NCBI GenBank assembly: GCA_964545245.1 | Contig: CAZJFC010000026.1 | Coordinates: forward strand, 1-26,340 | DNA length: 26,340 nt | Source: CAZJFC01 sp964545245 | Lineage (GTDB): Bacteria > Pseudomonadota > Alphaproteobacteria > Rickettsiales > 21-14-0-20-44-7 | Direction: 5' to 3' | Shown here: piece by piece, positions 23,562-26,340 of the stretch | Layout of the letters: every line of letters begins with the position of its first letter | How positions within the stretch are numbered: the first letter of the stretch is position 1 | Notes under the pieces: model-generated | What the model saw: only the letters and a program-made list of their open reading frames with translations | Databases searched by the model: none | Told to the model about the DNA's origin: nothing | Translations under genes and position numbers: made by a program

Positions 23562-23578
23562 CCTGTAGCTAATTTAAG

Positions 23579-23598
23579 ATTCCCGCCTTCGCGGGAAT
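23579..23598. repeat. ATTCCC-N8-GGGAAT palindrome
   Basis: ATTCCC, GCCTTCGC, GGGAAT. It has the same form as 5053-5072, and both copies lie next to a composite heptamer repeat in the same relative orientation (heptamers, then GTCATTCCCGC). Confidence 0.85.
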
Positions 23599-23602
23599 GA
23601 CA

Positions 23603-23642
23603 ACTTATGACTTATGACTTCCTAATGACTATCAACTAATGT
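23603..23642 (-). repeat. Composite heptamer repeat, copy 7
   Basis: Minus-strand order AGTTGAT, AGTCATT, bridge AGGA, AGTCATA, AGTCATA, AGTTGTC, then directly the ATTCCC palindrome. Confidence 0.85.
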
Positions 23643-23654
23643 AATGACCAAGCC

Positions 23655-24515
23655 TTAAGCAAACACCCTGTCATAAACATGGGCGATCGCTGCCGTGGTC
23701 AGCGGGATGCTGATGAACAGCCCGAACACGAACAGGTTTTTGGAGATCATCGCCGGGACAACCGCCACCGCGAGGTTGATCGCGACAAGCGCAAGGATGA
23801 CACCAAAGCCTTCGCTGCCGATCGTTTTTACCCGGTCAATCGAAACGCGGGCGGCATCCCTTAGCCCCATACCGGCATCCTGTATCAGGAACGGGACAAA
23901 AATCAGGAAAGTGGAAACCATAAGCACAATGCCAAGACCAAGTATCCCGGCTTTTATGTTTATCCCGAACAGCAGCGTATATATCGAGAACAAGGCGCTG
24001 AATATCAATATCCTGGGCAGGCTCTCCTTTGCCGCATTGGCAATGTCCTTATAGTCAATTTCCTGCGCGCGCTTGGTTATCAGCACGAAATTGAAGAAAA
24101 GGCAGAAAAGCGAAGTAATCAGCACCGAAACCACATAATTGATCACCACCGGAAAATCCGCCAATATCTGGACCTGCTTAAGCGTGAACGATACGGCGAA
24201 ACCAATGGCAAGGATCGAACCCGCGCCTATCGTGTAGGAAACAACCCGGCGCGCCCATAAATCCACCCCTTCGGAAAGAATGTCCTTCAGGCTGAACTTT
24301 GACGCGGACGGCATACGATTGGCAACACCCACCTCGCTGCCCTGTTTCAATATCGGTTTCAGTTCCTCAAAATCCACCGCGGGGCGGAAGCCGGTTTCCA
24401 GATTGTCCGAAACAAGGGTTTCACGCGTCAATGTCCCGTTCCTGACCTTCTTGATTAGCGATAACAGGTCAAACGGGCCTTGTTTCTGCCCCTCAATTAC
24501 CACATAATATTCCAT
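23655..24515 (-). CDS. GYF_2-domain (DUF4339) multi-pass membrane protein
   Basis: A 286-residue protein. Residues 2-52 form a GYF_2 domain, with YYVVIEGQKQGPFDLLSL and GTLTRETLVS, a fold thought to bind proline-rich or membrane partners and often fused to membrane domains. The rest has six hydrophobic segments (about 94-112, 124-146, 168-188, 190-212, 237-257, 259-280). The segment MGLRDAARVSIDRVK between helices resembles the amphipathic helix of glycerophosphoryl-diester or DUF975-like membrane proteins, but I cannot name a family. ATG 24515 is chosen over GTG 24521 because AAGG lies about 9 bases upstream of the ATG. It ends the minus-strand group with hflX but is separated by a repeat spacer. 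Confidence 0.8.
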   Translation of the reverse strand: MEYYVVIEGQKQGPFDLLSLIKKVRNGTLTRETLVSDNLETGFRPAVDFEELKPILKQGSEVGVANRMPSASKFSLKDILSEGVDLWARRVVSYTIGAGSILAIGFAVSFTLKQVQILADFPVVINYVVSVLITSLFCLFFNFVLITKRAQEIDYKDIANAAKESLPRILIFSALFSIYTLLFGINIKAGILGLGIVLMVSTFLIFVPFLIQDAGMGLRDAARVSIDRVKTIGSEGFGVILALVAINLAVAVVPAMISKNLFVFGLFISIPLTTAAIAHVYDRVFA

Positions 24516-24646
24516 TTTCACGCCTTAATTAACTGATTATTAGTCCTATGTTGCTAGTGATATACGGTAGTGTTTAATATAACCTTAACCACCGCTGTTT
24601 ATGTAACACCTAAATTAGGAAATGTAACCAATCATTCAAGGCCAAT

Positions 24647-26257
24647 ATGCTTGAACACATCAAAAAAGAGCTGGAAACCATCTGGGCGGCGCATAAAAGC
24701 CACCAGCTCGATGGTTACATGAAGCTTTACACCATCGCCGAGAAGGAACCCTGGCGCGCCAAAGACGAAGGGCTGGAAATCTGGTTCGCAGCGAATGAGG
24801 TTGATAAGGCGCTCGCCGAAATTGAAAAACATTATAACGAAGGCAAATTGCCTAACAGCCCGTTGCTGCTGAACCCGGTGGTGCATGATGCAAATAAGAA
24901 CCCGATAGGTTCCGGCGTGGTGTGGGCAACCGTGATCTGCAAGGGGATTGATAAATTAAAGGGCGCGGAACAAAAGCGCCTTGATGGGATCGGCGTTTAT
25001 TCCGATTTCTTCGAGCGCGGGGAAAACAAGGAAGCGGGGCTTAAAACGCTGGGGTTTACAACCGGCATGGTAAAACCGCTGCCTGACGGAACCGTGGAAG
25101 GCTGCCGCGAGCTTTATGATATATGCGATATCGAGAGCGGGGAATATTACCGCCACTACCCGCTTTCCGGCCTTTCATACCTTTCCAAGAACGGCTCGTT
25201 CATCCATCCGGATTTTTCGGCGCTGGTGAATGACGCGGAGCCAAAACGCACCGATATACAGCAGATCAAGGACGCGACCTTCTGCTGGAACGCCTATGAC
25301 CGCCACCAGTCGCTTTATGAACGCTTCGGGATCGACCCGGCGAATGTGGAAATCAACCTCAAATATTTCAATCTCTGCGCCCGTAATTTTGAGTTCTTCG
25401 ACGCGACCGGCCCGATGCGCAAAGGCGCTGACGATGAATTCACCTTCATCGTGCAGGGCATGATTCCGCGCGGCGGCGTGACCGTCCTTGCCGGGGCGGG
25501 CGGTACGGGTAAATCATCCATCGCGCATGAACTATGCATCAAATCGGCGATCGATTATGACGAAGGCGAGCCTAAACCGCTATGGCTCGGCCAGCCTATC
25601 AACACTGAATACACCAAAGGTATCTGCATTTATTTCTCCGGCGAGGACGGCCCGGCGGTGATTAACGCACGCGCGCAGCTTTTCGACCCGAAAGGGCGCG
25701 CCAACCGCCTGATGTTCCAGCGCGTCGAATACCGTGACCGCGAGGAAACCCTGCCCGAATTCATGGCGCGGCTGGCGACAATGCCTGATGTTCCTATCAT
25801 GGTTATCGACCCTGCCCGTAAATATCTCGAAGGCGATGAGAACGATTCGGAAGTGGTGAGCAATTTCTTCGAGGCTATCGAGGAATTCGCCATCAAGAAA
25901 AACTGCGCGATGATTATCGTCCACCATTTGGAGAAAGCGGCGAAACCGCAAAGCTGCCGCGAGATCCTCGACCTGCTGCGCGGCTCGCAGGTGTTCATCG
26001 ACCGCCCGCGCGTTGTGCTTGGACTATACCGCGACGGGCCTTATACGGTTGTCGGCCTCGCCAAGTGCAATATCCCGCCCAACCTCGGCATGGTGATTGA
26101 TGAGCGCGTGTTTGCGCGTGACCCGAAGACCTTGCAGCTCATCCAGTTACCGGGCGAAAAAGGCATCCGCCGCACCGGGCTTTCGGAAGAGGAGCTTGAG
26201 CAGCTTAAAGCCGAGGCGGAGCTTAATGAAGCGATTGCGCAGAACAACCGATACTAA
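24647..26257 (+). CDS. RepA-like RecA-fold ATPase (AAA_25 type)
   Basis: A 536-residue protein. The N-terminal half (1-260) is unrecognised, with charged helices and a cysteine-containing region near 155-165. The C-terminal half is a RecA-like ATPase of the kind in plasmid RSF1010 RepA helicase: Walker A GAGGTGKSS (283-291), SGEDG (331-335), Walker B PIMVIDPARKYL (383-394), VHHLEKA (425-431) and LRGSQVFID (444-452). Such proteins are replicative helicases of plasmids or phages, or chromosomal relatives of unknown role. No primase, replication origin or phage gene is visible in the window, so it may mark the edge of a mobile region or be a lone gene. Shine-Dalgarno AAGG lies about 8 bases before ATG 24647. 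A possible promoter is TTGCTA (24551) with TTTAAT (24573). Confidence 0.82.
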   Translation: MLEHIKKELETIWAAHKSHQLDGYMKLYTIAEKEPWRAKDEGLEIWFAANEVDKALAEIEKHYNEGKLPNSPLLLNPVVHDANKNPIGSGVVWATVICKGIDKLKGAEQKRLDGIGVYSDFFERGENKEAGLKTLGFTTGMVKPLPDGTVEGCRELYDICDIESGEYYRHYPLSGLSYLSKNGSFIHPDFSALVNDAEPKRTDIQQIKDATFCWNAYDRHQSLYERFGIDPANVEINLKYFNLCARNFEFFDATGPMRKGADDEFTFIVQGMIPRGGVTVLAGAGGTGKSSIAHELCIKSAIDYDEGEPKPLWLGQPINTEYTKGICIYFSGEDGPAVINARAQLFDPKGRANRLMFQRVEYRDREETLPEFMARLATMPDVPIMVIDPARKYLEGDENDSEVVSNFFEAIEEFAIKKNCAMIIVHHLEKAAKPQSCREILDLLRGSQVFIDRPRVVLGLYRDGPYTVVGLAKCNIPPNLGMVIDERVFARDPKTLQLIQLPGEKGIRRTGLSEEELEQLKAEAELNEAIAQNNRY

Positions 26258-26340
26258 CGGTGTAATCATCATACAGGATGGTAATGGCAACCTGCTTTAT
26301 CCTGCTGATACGAAGAACATCACCGCTTATGCAATAGTTA
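26226..26340 (+). CDS. Possible next gene, overlapping the ATPase end (cut by the window)
   Basis: A frame opens at ATG 26226, with GGAG five bases upstream, overlaps the ATPase stop by 32 bases, and stays open to the window edge (38 residues). It reads MKRLRRTTDTNGVIII and then QDGNGNLLYPADTKNIT, which looks like ordinary protein sequence. Family cannot be told. A start further downstream is also possible. Confidence 0.4.
   Translation, partial: MKRLRRTTDTNGVIIIQDGNGNLLYPADTKNITAYAIV

Overview
The window looks like a scaffold piece of an alphaproteobacterial chromosome, probably a metagenome or draft assembly because it carries a run of ten Ns inside hemC. Evidence for the lineage is indirect: split DUF4040/MnhB antiporter subunits, a TorF-type porin, an IHF-beta gene just after rpsA and sppA, a thioredoxin-reductase-like ferredoxin-NADP reductase, and house-keeping protein sequences of proteobacterial type. 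Coding DNA is moderately GC-rich. Spacers are AT-rich or made of repeats. No tRNA, rRNA, CRISPR array, transposase or integrase gene was found.

Layout. 1-3185 (minus): a haem operon hemC-hemD, then a polytopic PTPS-related membrane protein and the first codons of gatC. 3321-6284 (minus): a gamma-carbonic-anhydrase-like protein, two small paralogous membrane proteins joined by a perfect 181-bp repeat, a repeat-filled spacer, and argC. 6400-9273 (plus): an enlarged SLC1-type glutamate/dicarboxylate symporter and an orphan DUF4040-MnhB pair. 9393-10838 (minus): thiS and thiG, separated by a four-helix-bundle (23S-IVP family) gene bracketed by heptamer repeats. 10915-13176: aroQ (plus), an unknown membrane protein (minus) and a DUF4160-DUF2442 pair (plus). 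13173-16390 (minus): lepA, an unknown single-pass protein and an orphan type IV prepilin. 16594-19715 (plus): rpsA, sppA and ihfB. 19779-21768: a ferredoxin-NADP reductase (minus) and a TorF-like porin (plus). 21844-22075: a probable structured RNA with its own promoter and terminator. 22223-24515 (minus): hflX and a GYF_2 membrane protein. 24647-end (plus): a RepA-like RecA-fold ATPase and an overlapping open frame that runs off the window.

Most genes are core metabolism or translation and do not form one new pathway. The unusual content lies between genes. (1) Seven composite heptamer repeats share one architecture: AGTCATT units, an AGGA bridge, then AGTCRTA units. A second heptamer family (AAGGATN) brackets the IVP gene. 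(2) Several kinds of palindrome occur: ATTCCC-N8-GGGAAT, GTCATTGCGAG-type elements and GGAGAGGG hairpins. (3) The 181-bp repeat links the 3' end of one small membrane gene to the promoter of the next. (4) Four to five genes have promoter-like hexamers so close to the ATG that leaderless transcripts are likely. (5) An unassigned RNA of about 200 nt lies downstream of the porin. (6) hemC contains an 85-base GC-rich piece plus the N run; removing exactly these 95 bases restores a full 300-residue protein, so this is best read as a scaffolding error.
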